Shown here piece by piece: positions 9,676 to 16,743 of a stretch of 25,617 nucleotides of DNA; the first letter of the stretch is position 1; each line of letters begins with the position of its first letter. Source of the DNA: JAJDYQ01 sp942491945 (GTDB lineage Bacteria > Pseudomonadota > Gammaproteobacteria > JAJDYQ01); the NCBI GenBank assembly GCA_942491945.1, contig CALODD010000099.1, positions 1 through 25,617 of the forward strand, written 5' to 3'. The translations under genes were made by a program, and so were the position numbers. The notes under the pieces were generated by a model that was not told the origin of the DNA, did no database searches, and was given only the letters and a program-made list of their open reading frames with translations.

Positions 9676-10641
9676 ATGAATAAACAACTATCGGCGATTT
9701 CCGTTTTCTTATTGTTATTTATCAACCTTGCTGCCAATGCTGCAGGCATGGTCAAGATAACGCCACTGGGTAGTCATGAAGGTGAATTTTGTCGTCTTGA
9801 TCGAGCACTGATATTTGAAGATCCAGATGGAACACGCTTGCTATATGATGCAGGTCGTACCGTCGCAGGGCCGGATGATCCTCGATTAGGAAAGATCGAT
9901 GTCATTTTAGTGAGCCATATGCATGGTGATCATGTTGGTGATCGACATATACCAAATGTTGGTGCGGGTGAGTGTTCGTCACCTGATATTTCAACCAAAG
10001 TTGTCCCTAATACCAACAGCGTAAACATTGCTCTGAAGAAAAATGCGACCATCGTTACGGGTAGTGAAATGCCAAAGTTTTTCGCCGGTAAGTTAAAAGC
10101 ATTGGGCGGCGACCCAAAAAAGTCTCAGCTCGTGCGTTTTGGCGCTTCAAAGAAAGTGAACGGAGTCACCATTACAACCGTACCGGCAGCGCATTCAAAT
10201 GGTATCGCTGGCGCAATGATTAGTGGTCAACTCGGCCAGTTACTCGCATCATCAGGTTTAACGGCGTATGCCGGCCCGCCAACAGGTTACGTCATTACAT
10301 TCACAAATGGATTAAAGGTTTATCTGTCGGGTGACACCGGTATTACAGCCGAACAGGATACTGTGGTGGGTAAACATTACGGTGTACAACTGGCAGTCAT
10401 TAATATTGGAAATACGTTTACTACCGGTCCGACTGAAGCGGCCTATGTGATGAATGAACTCGTGAAGCCGAATGCGGTAATCGCATCGCATGCCAATGAA
10501 CAGGCAACCAAAGGTGGTAAACCCATAAAAGGGACACGGACGGTGCAATTTCGGAAAGCGAGTAAAATGCCGGTACACATACCGCTCAGTGGCAAAACAA
10601 TGAGCTTTGATGCTAATGGTAAATGTCAGACAGGTTGTTAA
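9676..10641 (+). CDS. Exported metallo-beta-lactamase-fold hydrolase
   Basis: This 321-residue protein has an N-terminal signal peptide (cleavage near LAANAA, residues 18-23) and an MBL fold. The metal-binding motif HxHxDH is H81-M-H83-G-D85-H86, and LSGDTGIT supplies a further metal-ligand region. Its overall form resembles UlaG-like or other broad MBL hydrolases rather than true class B beta-lactamases. The substrate is unknown. It is probably periplasmic and binds two metal ions. It starts 130 bp from the divergent sugar dehydrogenase. Its stop is only 3 nt from the stop of the convergent rhodanese, leaving no room for a terminator outside the genes. Confidence 0.85.
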   Translation: MNKQLSAISVFLLLFINLAANAAGMVKITPLGSHEGEFCRLDRALIFEDPDGTRLLYDAGRTVAGPDDPRLGKIDVILVSHMHGDHVGDRHIPNVGAGECSSPDISTKVVPNTNSVNIALKKNATIVTGSEMPKFFAGKLKALGGDPKKSQLVRFGASKKVNGVTITTVPAAHSNGIAGAMISGQLGQLLASSGLTAYAGPPTGYVITFTNGLKVYLSGDTGITAEQDTVVGKHYGVQLAVINIGNTFTTGPTEAAYVMNELVKPNAVIASHANEQATKGGKPIKGTRTVQFRKASKMPVHIPLSGKTMSFDANGKCQTGC

Positions 10642-10644
10642 ACG

Positions 10645-11241
10645 CTATTTTGGTTTAAGCTGAATCTCCCGCGGCTCAAAGTTGAAGTACATCTTCTCCG
10701 CTGGCAAGTTATAACTCCAGGGCAGGCCGACATTTTTCCAGCCATTCACTACACGTTGACCTTTGTCCGGGCCATCTTTCGCTTTCTTACCCTCAAAGCC
10801 TTCGACCTGGGTATAGACCTTCGTCAGGCCGGCTTCATGTAAAGCCTTTGCGGCCCATGGCGCACGCGTACCGCCTTTGCACATAATAATCACTGGCGTA
10901 TCCAGTGACAGACCGCGAGTCGTGATCAGGTTTTTCACCGACTCGGCAAAGTCCGGATTCTTCAGCATGCGAAAACTACCGAACGGCTTGTTCTTCTTCA
11001 TCTTCCAGTCCGTGGTCTGAAAACGGTAGGGGATATTGGCATCGACCGTCGTCGCCATACCGGTATGCTGAATCTCCGCCCGCGTGCGCACATCAAGCAA
11101 TAGCACCTGATCAGGCTCAGCCAGCTTCATCTCATAAGCCTGCATCGCACCGATCTCAATACCCGTAGGCGAAGACGTACTGGCTGCCTGCGAAGCCACA
11201 GGCAGCAACAGCGCGAGCAGCGTAAAGGCGACAAGCCTCAC
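10645..11241 (-). CDS. Exported rhodanese-like protein
   Basis: This 198-residue protein has a signal peptide (MRLVAFTLLALLLPVASQAA) and a single rhodanese domain. LLLDVRTRAE (about residues 47-56) is the N-terminal rhodanese motif, and the active-site loop is C121-KGGTRA, with a catalytic cysteine that can carry persulfide sulfur. It may transfer or handle sulfane sulfur in the periplasm (family inference). It starts with GTG at 11239-11241, overlapping the stop of the preceding small gene in a GTGA of 4 nt, so the two are coupled. It is convergent with the MBL-fold hydrolase. MBL and rhodanese proteins cooperate in persulfide oxidation in other systems, but this MBL protein does not clearly belong to that ETHE1 group. 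Confidence 0.87.
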   Translation of the reverse strand: MRLVAFTLLALLLPVASQAASTSSPTGIEIGAMQAYEMKLAEPDQVLLLDVRTRAEIQHTGMATTVDANIPYRFQTTDWKMKKNKPFGSFRMLKNPDFAESVKNLITTRGLSLDTPVIIMCKGGTRAPWAAKALHEAGLTKVYTQVEGFEGKKAKDGPDKGQRVVNGWKNVGLPWSYNLPAEKMYFNFEPREIQLKPK

Positions 11242-11531
11242 TTTTCAGCTCTCTCGATAAACGCCTCCAGCTCGCTGATCAGGCCATACCAGATACCCAT
11301 CGGGCCAGCATCCTCAATCGCCTGTACCGTATCCTCATCGTGATGCCCCTGCTTGAGCTTCTCGACATTGACGACATGTTCCTCATGACTACCGGATAAC
11401 ACGGTCAGGTCTTCTACATGATGAGGCTCCTCAGCAACCGCTTTAGCCTTTTCCATCAGCTCTTCAATATGACGTTGCCTGGACTCATATTCCCGAATGT
11501 GTTGTTCAACGAGATGTTCTTTGCCTTGCAT
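11238..11531 (-). CDS. Small acidic His-rich helical protein of unknown function
   Basis: I do not recognise this 97-residue protein. It is rich in Glu and His (HHVED, SHEEHV, GHHDED), mostly helical by eye, with no signal peptide, membrane segment or cysteine. The end (GPMGIWYGLISELEAFIERAEK-like region) is amphipathic. I chose ATG at 11531 because a perfect AGGAGG lies 8 nt upstream; a TTG two codons earlier would leave only 2 nt. The stop overlaps the start of the exported rhodanese by 4 nt, so it heads a two-gene operon. Metal binding by the histidines is possible but only a guess. Confidence 0.75.
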   Translation of the reverse strand: MQGKEHLVEQHIREYESRQRHIEELMEKAKAVAEEPHHVEDLTVLSGSHEEHVVNVEKLKQGHHDEDTVQAIEDAGPMGIWYGLISELEAFIERAEK

Positions 11532-11644
11532 GATCAAGTCCTCCTGTAACTACTTCCTTCATTAATAAGTTTAGTAAAAGGCTGGAAATTGGGATTGTCG
11601 CAGGTCAAGAATTACTAGAAGGAGGTTGTAATCAGCTCTTTTTG

Positions 11645-11672
11645 GAGCCGAATAAATATCCGTATTCGGCTC
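11645..11672. repeat. Perfect 10-bp stem-loop
   Basis: GAGCCGAATA (11645-11654) and TATTCGGCTC (11663-11672) form a perfect stem with an 8-nt loop. It lies in the intergenic region between the leftward 97-residue protein gene and the nucleotidyltransferase gene. No T-run follows it on either strand, so it does not look like an intrinsic terminator. Its role is unknown; it could be a REP-like unit or a regulator site. Confidence 0.5.
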
Positions 11673-11712
11673 AACATACTCAGGCATACAGCAAAATATC
11701 GGTACACTAAAT

Positions 11713-11741
11713 AAATATGTACATTAATAATGTACATATTT
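11713..11741. promoter_or_regulatory. Perfect 13-bp-arm palindrome, probable operator
   Basis: AAATATGTACATT (11713-11725) is mirrored exactly by AATGTACATATTT (11729-11741) around AAT. It sits about 75 bp upstream of the winged-helix nucleotidyltransferase start. Toxin-antitoxin operons are commonly autorepressed through such sites. I infer that this is an operator, most likely for the winged-helix domain encoded next to it; binding is not shown by sequence alone. Confidence 0.6.
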
Positions 11742-11757
11742 GGATTCAGTTCTTGAA

Positions 11758-11797
11758 AAGACCCAAATGGGGGTCTATAGTCCCCATATTGGGTCTT
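11758..11797. promoter_or_regulatory. Second long inverted repeat upstream of the MNT gene
   Basis: AAGACCCAAATGGGG (11758-11772) pairs with CCCCATATTGGGTCTT (11782-11797) with one mismatch or bulge, leaving a 9-nt loop (GTCTATAGT). It ends 17 nt before the chosen nucleotidyltransferase start codon. It may be a second operator or, in RNA, a leader hairpin that limits translation. No T-run follows, so it is not a standard terminator. Confidence 0.55.
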
Positions 11798-11814
11798 ATT
11801 GGGATTGCAAGTCA

Positions 11815-12438
11815 ATGTCTGAATCTTCTATTTCTGATGCGCTTTTTACGAAAACACAGCAACGGGTTCTGGGTTTGCTTTATGGCCAGCCTGATCATTC
11901 TTTTTATACCAATGAGATTGTGCGCCGGGCTGATATGGGGCGAGGTACGGTACGGCGAGAACTGGATCGCTTGATTGGAGCGGGATTGTTGACAGTGACT
12001 CATAGTGGAAATCAACATCATTATCAGGCGAATTCATTAAATCCAATATTTTCAGAGCTCAAGGCTATTGTCCGCAAGACATTTGGAATTGCTGATGTTA
12101 TCCGCTCCACAATTGAGCCTTTTGTTGAACAAATTGAGCTCGCTTTTATTTATGGCTCAATTGCCAAAGGTGAGGAAACGGCAGATAGTGATATTGACCT
12201 ACTGGTAGTAGGTGATGCTTTGGCCTATTCAGAGTTAATGGGTGTATTGCATTCTGCAAGAGAGGCACTTGGCCGACCTGTTAATCCTTTCATTTATTCT
12301 AAGGAAGAGTTGGCTGAAAAAATCCAGAGAGACAACGTATTTATTACGCGTATAATAGAACAACCAAAAATCTGGATCAAAGGCGAGGAGAGTGACCTCG
12401 GAGTATTTAGACAATCTGGTAGGTATTCATCGTCTTAA
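11815..12438 (+). CDS. Winged-helix/MNT-domain nucleotidyltransferase (MntA-like antitoxin candidate)
   Basis: This 207-residue protein has an N-terminal winged-helix DNA-binding domain (about residues 10-75, with YTNEIVRRADMGRGTVRREL as the HTH) and a minimal nucleotidyltransferase domain. The catalytic signature GSX10DXD is complete: G114-S115, D126, D128. MNT proteins of this type are antitoxins in HEPN/MNT (type VII) systems, where they inactivate the HEPN toxin by adding AMP. The winged helix suggests that this one is also the operon's repressor. I chose ATG at 11815; an in-frame upstream start (11740) would translate through both palindromes and give unconserved-looking sequence. Its 3' end overlaps the HEPN-like gene by 47 nt. 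The domain call is strong; antitoxin function is inferred. Confidence 0.85.
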   Translation: MSESSISDALFTKTQQRVLGLLYGQPDHSFYTNEIVRRADMGRGTVRRELDRLIGAGLLTVTHSGNQHHYQANSLNPIFSELKAIVRKTFGIADVIRSTIEPFVEQIELAFIYGSIAKGEETADSDIDLLVVGDALAYSELMGVLHSAREALGRPVNPFIYSKEELAEKIQRDNVFITRIIEQPKIWIKGEESDLGVFRQSGRYSSS

Positions 12439-12817
12439 GAAGGAACCGCCGGATCAAAATGAATTTGATGGCCTAATTCAATCAGCACGCAATCGTATTG
12501 CCGATGCTCGTATTGAAGGTTTGTCTGAAGATGGTAAGTTCCTGTCAGCCTGTGGTGCTGCTCACTCTCTAGCTACAGCCGCTTTAAGGTGGCACGGCTA
12601 TCGTTCTGATAACCGTTATCTCGTATTTCAGTGTTTACAACATACAGTTGATTTTCCTCGAGAAAAATGGCTGGTTCTCGATCAGTGTCATAAGAAACGC
12701 AATCTAGCGGAATACGAAGGACGGTTGGAAATTACCGATCAATTAATCAAGGAACTGATTGATATATCAGCTGAGCTATTAGTGCTGGTAGATAAAATGG
12801 GGCCTGTTTCGAAATAA
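12392..12817 (+). CDS. HEPN-like protein, partner of the MNT nucleotidyltransferase
   Basis: This 141-residue, mostly helical protein fits HEPN topology. The end of the fold carries CHKKRNLAEYEG (about residues 99-110). The arginine R103 followed by Asn matches the R-N start of the HEPN ribonuclease motif RX4-6H, but the expected histidine position is Y108. It could therefore be catalytically altered or belong to a divergent HEPN branch. It starts with GTG at 12392 just after GAGGAG, inside the end of the MNT gene (47-nt overlap), so the pair is tightly coupled. In HEPN/MNT systems the HEPN member is the RNase toxin; that role here is inferred from motif and pairing. No signal peptide or membrane segment is visible. 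Confidence 0.75.
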   Translation: MTSEYLDNLVGIHRLKKEPPDQNEFDGLIQSARNRIADARIEGLSEDGKFLSACGAAHSLATAALRWHGYRSDNRYLVFQCLQHTVDFPREKWLVLDQCHKKRNLAEYEGRLEITDQLIKELIDISAELLVLVDKMGPVSK

Positions 12818-12826
12818 GAGTGATAC

Positions 12827-13712
12827 ATGAAAAAAATATCAACAACAAAACTAGCGAAAGCTAGAGGTATTACCACTGGAGCAATGTATGAATTACTCAC
12901 GACTGCCGGGTATATGGTTCGGGAAGGTGAAAAATCTGTTCTTACTGAGGCCGGACGTTACGCAGGTGGTGATACTGTCGACTCAAAGAAGTTTGGCGAA
13001 TATGCCGTTTGGCCAGAAGATATAAAGTTAGCGGAGGCACCTGACAAGATCTCGAAGCAGAGATTGATTACATCTACTGTCATTGGAAAGGAATTTGAGA
13101 TTTCTGCGAAGAAAGTTAACTCCATTCTTTCCGAGTTAGGGTGGATTAATAAGGCATTAAAGGGTTGGCAGGTAACCGGACATGGTAAAAAGCTAGGAGG
13201 CGTTCAGTCTGAGAGCAGGGATACGGGTGCGCCCTATGTGCGGTGGCCGGAGTCCATTGTAAAAGTTCGCGCATTACTTGATAGTGTCGATGATGTAAAA
13301 GGCAGCGACAAGACTGCGGTCAAATCAAGTGCTGAGTTTAGTGAGACAGTTAGCTTCCGTGAGAAGTTTCCAGCTAAGCATCGTGCTGCCGATGGGCATA
13401 TGGTTCGATCTAAAGCCGAGATGGTTATCGATAACTGGTTGTATATGGCTGAATTAATCCATGCCTATGAGCGTAAGCTGCCGATTGAAGAAGATGTCTA
13501 TTGTGATTTCTATATCCCCACCGGGTAAGAAGGTGTATATCGAATACTGGGGTTATGAGGATGATCCTAAGTATCTGGCGCGCAAAGAGAAGAAAATTGC
13601 TATTTACGAGAAATATGATTTCAATCTGATTCAGTTGAAAGATGCCGATGTGCAGAACCTTGATGATGTATTGCCACGATTACTATTGAAATACGATATT
13701 CAGGCATACTAA
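12827..13712 (+). pseudogene. PD-(D/E)XK nuclease-like protein with duplicated N-terminal modules, 1-nt frameshift
   Basis: The sequence gives two overlapping frames (12827-13528 and the frame ending at 13712) that join into one 294-residue protein if one base is removed at about 13516-13522. With one C fewer in the CCCC run the junction reads DFYIPPGKKVYIEYWG. The C-terminal half has the marks of a PD-(D/E)XK nuclease-like domain: SKAE (about 195-198), D227 in DFYIP, E239 in YIEYWG, then a Lys-rich helix and a final strand-helix (FNLIQLKDAD). The N-terminal half holds two related modules, about residues 5-66 and 81-146, each a small HTH-like unit ending in a glycine pair and then V-x-WPE-x-I. 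It starts 9 nt after the HEPN-like gene and probably belongs to the same operon. Sequencing error is more likely than real decay. Nuclease activity is inferred. Confidence 0.75.
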
Positions 13713-13754
13713 GCTACTATTTGCTTGTAGTTTTGCCCATGTGGTTTAAGTATC

Positions 13755-14030
13755 TTGAACAACAAACCTATCCTCAATCCTGTCGATAAACTGCCGCGAA
13801 GCCAGCGCCATGATCTGGATAAGAACCTCTGTACCTGTATGGATGTTCCCAAGATCAAAATCATCAATGCCATTGCAAATGGTGCGTATACGGTTGAGGA
13901 TGTGCGGAAAGAAACTTATGCCACCATGGGTAGTCAGTGTTGTGTTCAGCAGGTGGAGCGTTTGATTGAGCTGATCTGTAAACCTGAACGGCGTAAGCGG
14001 CGTTCAAAAAAACGCTCAAAGGTCGAGTGA
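13755..14030 (+). CDS. BFD-like [2Fe-2S]-type small protein, atypical cysteine set
   Basis: This 91-residue protein resembles bacterioferritin-associated ferredoxin domains: CTC (C26, C28), then VPKIKIINAIANGAYTVEDV, then a second cysteine site. The family usually has CxC followed about 32 residues later by CxxC. Here the second site is adjacent cysteines C62-C63, so cluster binding may be altered or lost. The C-terminus is very basic (RKRRSKKRSK). It starts at TTG 13755; no ATG is available near the N-terminus and no strong ribosome binding site is seen, so the start is uncertain. It lies 42 nt after the nuclease-like gene in the same direction but looks like a separate metal or redox gene. 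Confidence 0.65.
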   Translation: MNNKPILNPVDKLPRSQRHDLDKNLCTCMDVPKIKIINAIANGAYTVEDVRKETYATMGSQCCVQQVERLIELICKPERRKRRSKKRSKVE

Positions 14031-14096
14031 TAGCGCGTAGCTCAGTATTTTCTAATTATTTTCATCCAGTTATTTATTCACATTGAGGAACAAAGC

Positions 14097-14528
14097 ATGT
14101 TTCATCGTTCTCTATTTATTCTTTTAGTCGCTGTATTAGGTGTGGTTGGCTGTAATGAGACCTCTGCACCCGTCAGTAGTAATGTAAAACTTGAGATGAT
14201 CGATATTGCGAAAGGTAACGGCACCGAGGCAAAAGCAGGCCAGCGTGTTTCTGTCCACTACACTGGTTGGCTTTATGATGAATCAGCTGCTGGCTTCAAG
14301 GGGAAAAAGTTCGATAGCTCCCATGATAGAGGGCAGCCACTTGAATTTCCTCTGGGTGGCGGCCGTGTCATCGAAGGTTGGGATCAAGGTGTGGCGGGGA
14401 TGAAAGTCGGTGGTCGTCGTACTTTAACGATTCCGCCAGAACTGGGATATGGCTCTCGCGGTGCTGGCCGTATCATACCGCCAAATGCGACACTGATATT
14501 TGATGTGGAATTAATGGACGTGCGCTAG
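14097..14528 (+). CDS. FKBP-type peptidyl-prolyl isomerase, lipoprotein
   Basis: This 143-residue protein has a lipoprotein signal peptide (hydrophobic residues 6-18, lipobox VVGC with the lipid-bearing cysteine at 19). A single FKBP domain follows (about residues 30-142). Family residues are clear: VSVHYTGWL, FDSSHDRGQP, EFPLGGGRVIEGWDQGV, MKVGGRR, IPPELGYGSRGAG and IIPPNATLIFDVEL. It should be anchored in the periplasm, probably to the outer membrane, and speed prolyl isomerisation during protein folding. GAGGA stands 7 nt before the ATG. It appears to be transcribed alone or at the end of the upstream run. Confidence 0.92.
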   Translation: MFHRSLFILLVAVLGVVGCNETSAPVSSNVKLEMIDIAKGNGTEAKAGQRVSVHYTGWLYDESAAGFKGKKFDSSHDRGQPLEFPLGGGRVIEGWDQGVAGMKVGGRRTLTIPPELGYGSRGAGRIIPPNATLIFDVELMDVR

Positions 14529-14625
14529 ACCTTATTACGGATGACATGATTCAGGTGCCTGTACCGAATTTAATGTCGGTATAGCAGCTTGAGTAAATAA
14601 AATTGAGTAATGATCAGGAGCAAAA

Positions 14626-15069
14626 ATGAATTGGGAAATCTATCTTTCCGGCGAAATCCACACCGATTGGCGAGAGCAAATCAAGCAGGGTTGTAAAGCG
14701 CTGGATTTGCCAGTGCGTTTTACGTCGGCGGTGACCAATCACGGAGCCAGTGATGCGGCGGGGGATGTACTCGGTGCTGAGCCGGAGAACTTCTGGCGCG
14801 ATCATAAGTCGGCCAAGGTGAATGCGATTCGTACGCGGACATTGATTGAGCAATGTGATATTGCGGTGGTACGGTTTGGTGATAAATACAAACAGTGGAA
14901 TGCGGCCTTTGATGCCGGACTGTGTGCTGCTCTGGATACGCCTTATATCACCTTGCATGATGAGGCTTTGATTCATCCGCTTAAGGAAGTCGATGGCGCG
15001 GCCATGGCCTGGGCGCAAACACCTGAACAGGTCGTTGAGGTGCTAAAGTACATAACAACGCAGGAATAA
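14626..15069 (+). CDS. ytoQ: YtoQ family protein
   Basis: This 147-residue cytoplasmic protein is full length for the YtoQ family. Recognisable stretches are WEIYLSGEIHTDWREQI at the N-terminus, VTNHGASDAAGD, FWRDHKSAKVNAIRTRTLI and DIAVVRFGDKYKQWNAAFDAG. The fold is that of nucleoside 2-deoxyribosyltransferase-like proteins, but the function of YtoQ is not established. AGGAG lies 5 nt upstream of the ATG. It is followed after 21 nt by the NHL-repeat protein gene and may share its transcript. Confidence 0.88.
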   Translation: MNWEIYLSGEIHTDWREQIKQGCKALDLPVRFTSAVTNHGASDAAGDVLGAEPENFWRDHKSAKVNAIRTRTLIEQCDIAVVRFGDKYKQWNAAFDAGLCAALDTPYITLHDEALIHPLKEVDGAAMAWAQTPEQVVEVLKYITTQE

Positions 15070-15090
15070 AACTACCCTGAGGTGATTCCC

Positions 15091-15936
15091 ATGAGACTGC
15101 ACTTATGTTCACTATTGTTAATGTTCAGCTTGAATGCTCTGGCATTTGATCTGGTTTATGAAGACGGTTCCAAAGCCGAATACGCTCATCCGCACGATGT
15201 CTTAATTTCATCTGATAATAAATATCTATACGTTGCTGATAACGGTAATGACCGTATTGCGATACTTGATGCGGAGAGTTTGAAATTGCTCAATACCTTC
15301 GCTGTTGATGAAGTGAGTCAGCCTCATGATGTAGTGTTTGATGAGCAGGGTCGTTTGTTGGTCGCGGATACGGGTAATAGCCGCATTGCGATTTATGAGC
15401 TAGATGGTTTATCGGGTAAATTGGTGGATGAGTTATCGGAATCGATTTCTCATCCTGAAGGCGTCGCAGTGCATTCCAATGGTCGTGTTTATGCGACGGG
15501 TGCGGCTTCCGATAATCTCGTTGCTTATGAAAACGGTAAAGTGATTGCTGAGCTGGGTGGTTTTTCTTCGCCGCATGATGTTTCGATTGCTGCCGATGGT
15601 TCTGTCTGGGTTGCGGATTCTGGCAATAACCGTCTAGTTGTTACATCGCCTGATTTGAAAATCATTAAAGTACTGGAAGGTAAGCCTTATAACTTTAATG
15701 GTTTACGTTATCTGGATTTTGATGATGCCGGGCGTGTATATATTGCGGATAAGTATAGCAATCAGATCAAGGTACTATCGCCGGATGATTCTCTGATACT
15801 GACGCTCGGTGGCCCACATAGCACCTTTGGGCCACGGTTCTTTAATCGTCCTGAAGGGATTTCTATCTCCGCTAGTAAAGTCTGGTTCGCTGATACGTAT
15901 AATGACCGTATTGTGCGTTATCGGATTGAGCCATGA
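15091..15936 (+). CDS. Exported NHL-repeat beta-propeller protein
   Basis: This 281-residue protein has a signal peptide (residues 1-18, ending NALA) and six NHL-type repeats. Examples are YVADNGNDRIAIL, LVADTGNSRIAIYE, WVADSGNNRLVV, YIADKYSNQIKVL and WFADTYNDRIVRY, most preceded by a HPHDV or RPEGI strand. Six repeats make one propeller, probably a periplasmic binding or scaffold protein; the partner is unknown. I chose ATG at 15091 because GAGGTG lies 5 nt upstream; the in-frame GTG at 15082 is part of that ribosome binding site. The stop overlaps the nudF ATG in ATGA, so the two genes are coupled. Confidence 0.88.
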   Translation: MRLHLCSLLLMFSLNALAFDLVYEDGSKAEYAHPHDVLISSDNKYLYVADNGNDRIAILDAESLKLLNTFAVDEVSQPHDVVFDEQGRLLVADTGNSRIAIYELDGLSGKLVDELSESISHPEGVAVHSNGRVYATGAASDNLVAYENGKVIAELGGFSSPHDVSIAADGSVWVADSGNNRLVVTSPDLKIIKVLEGKPYNFNGLRYLDFDDAGRVYIADKYSNQIKVLSPDDSLILTLGGPHSTFGPRFFNRPEGISISASKVWFADTYNDRIVRYRIEP

Positions 15937-16523
15937 AGTGGAAGTGTCTGAATGAATCGACCCTGTATCAGGGTTTCTTTGGTCTAAAGGGTTTTGAATT
16001 ACAACATGAGTTGTTTCAGGGTGGTGATAGCCCTATTCTGAAACGTGAGTTGCTAATCCGTTCGGATGTCTCTGCGGTATTACCTTATGACCCAATACGC
16101 GATGAAGTCGTTTTAATCGAACAGTTTCGCATTGGTGCAAAAGACCGTGAAGAAGGGCCGTGGCTGACGGAGATTATTGCGGGGTACCACGAGGAAGGTG
16201 AAAGTGCGGAGTCGGTGGTTTTCCGTGAGGCAAAAGAAGAGGCGGGTTGTGAGTTGACCGAAGTACGCCAGATGATGCGTTATTACCCGACGCCGGGTTG
16301 TAGTGCAGAGCGGGTTTATCTTTATCTTGGGCGCGCTAGTACCAAAGGCATTGGTGGTATCCATGGTCTGGAGCAGGAAGGCGAGGATATTCGAGTGAAT
16401 GTGGTATCGACTCAGGAAGCCTTTGACTGGTTAGAGGCTGGACGCATTGATAATGCGATGGCTGTGGTCGCGTTACAGTGGCTACAGTTACACATAGATG
16501 ATGTACGTACTGGCTGGTCCTAG
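15933..16523 (+). CDS. nudF: ADP-ribose diphosphatase (Nudix hydrolase NudF)
   Basis: This 196-residue protein matches NudF in length and sequence. The Nudix box GX5EX7REUXEEXGU is complete: GYHEEGE, then seven residues, then REAKEEAGC. NudF proteins hydrolyse ADP-ribose to AMP and ribose 5-phosphate as homodimers in the cytoplasm, with Mg2+. VVLIEQFRIGAKDR and YYPTPGCSAERVYLYLG are further family stretches. It overlaps the upstream propeller gene by 4 nt. Its TAG stop (16521-16523) forms three bases of the CTAG target duplication of the MITE-like element that follows, so the insertion just spared the reading frame. Confidence 0.93.
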   Translation: MKWKCLNESTLYQGFFGLKGFELQHELFQGGDSPILKRELLIRSDVSAVLPYDPIRDEVVLIEQFRIGAKDREEGPWLTEIIAGYHEEGESAESVVFREAKEEAGCELTEVRQMMRYYPTPGCSAERVYLYLGRASTKGIGGIHGLEQEGEDIRVNVVSTQEAFDWLEAGRIDNAMAVVALQWLQLHIDDVRTGWS

Positions 16524-16675
16524 TAGGCTGTTGAAATTCTACTCAGATGTCATGATACGGCGTTAAAAATGATCTCATGCATGTATATAGGGATGGCATT
16601 TATTGTATATAAACTGCGCTCTTTCGATCATTTTTGCCTTGTCTCATACTCATCTGAACGAATTTCAACAGCCTG
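16524..16675. mobile_element. 152-bp MITE-like element with terminal inverted repeats and CTAG target duplications
   Basis: The element is flanked by CTAG at 16520-16523 and CTAG at 16676-16679. Its ends are TAGGCTGTTGAAATTC (16524-16539) and, reversed, CAGGCTGTTGAAATTC (16660-16675), 15 of 16 identical. Weaker inverted similarity (CAGATG, ATGA, AAAAATGATC) continues for about 50 bp into each side. It has no transposase gene, so it would move with a transposase supplied elsewhere. The 4-bp CTAG duplication resembles that of IS5-group elements, but I cannot name the parent. Confidence 0.8.
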
Positions 16676-16743
16676 CTAGAGTCCACGATTCGCAGTTTGA
16701 GACTGGTTATTCCTGTATAGTGCATAAAGGCTTCCGACCCTGG

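Noticed and set aside
11645..11672. Intrinsic terminator
   Set aside because: The stem is perfect but no T-run follows on either strand.
11740..11814. Upstream in-frame start of the MNT gene
   Set aside because: It would translate through both palindromes and add 25 unlikely residues; ATG at 11815 fits the domain start better.
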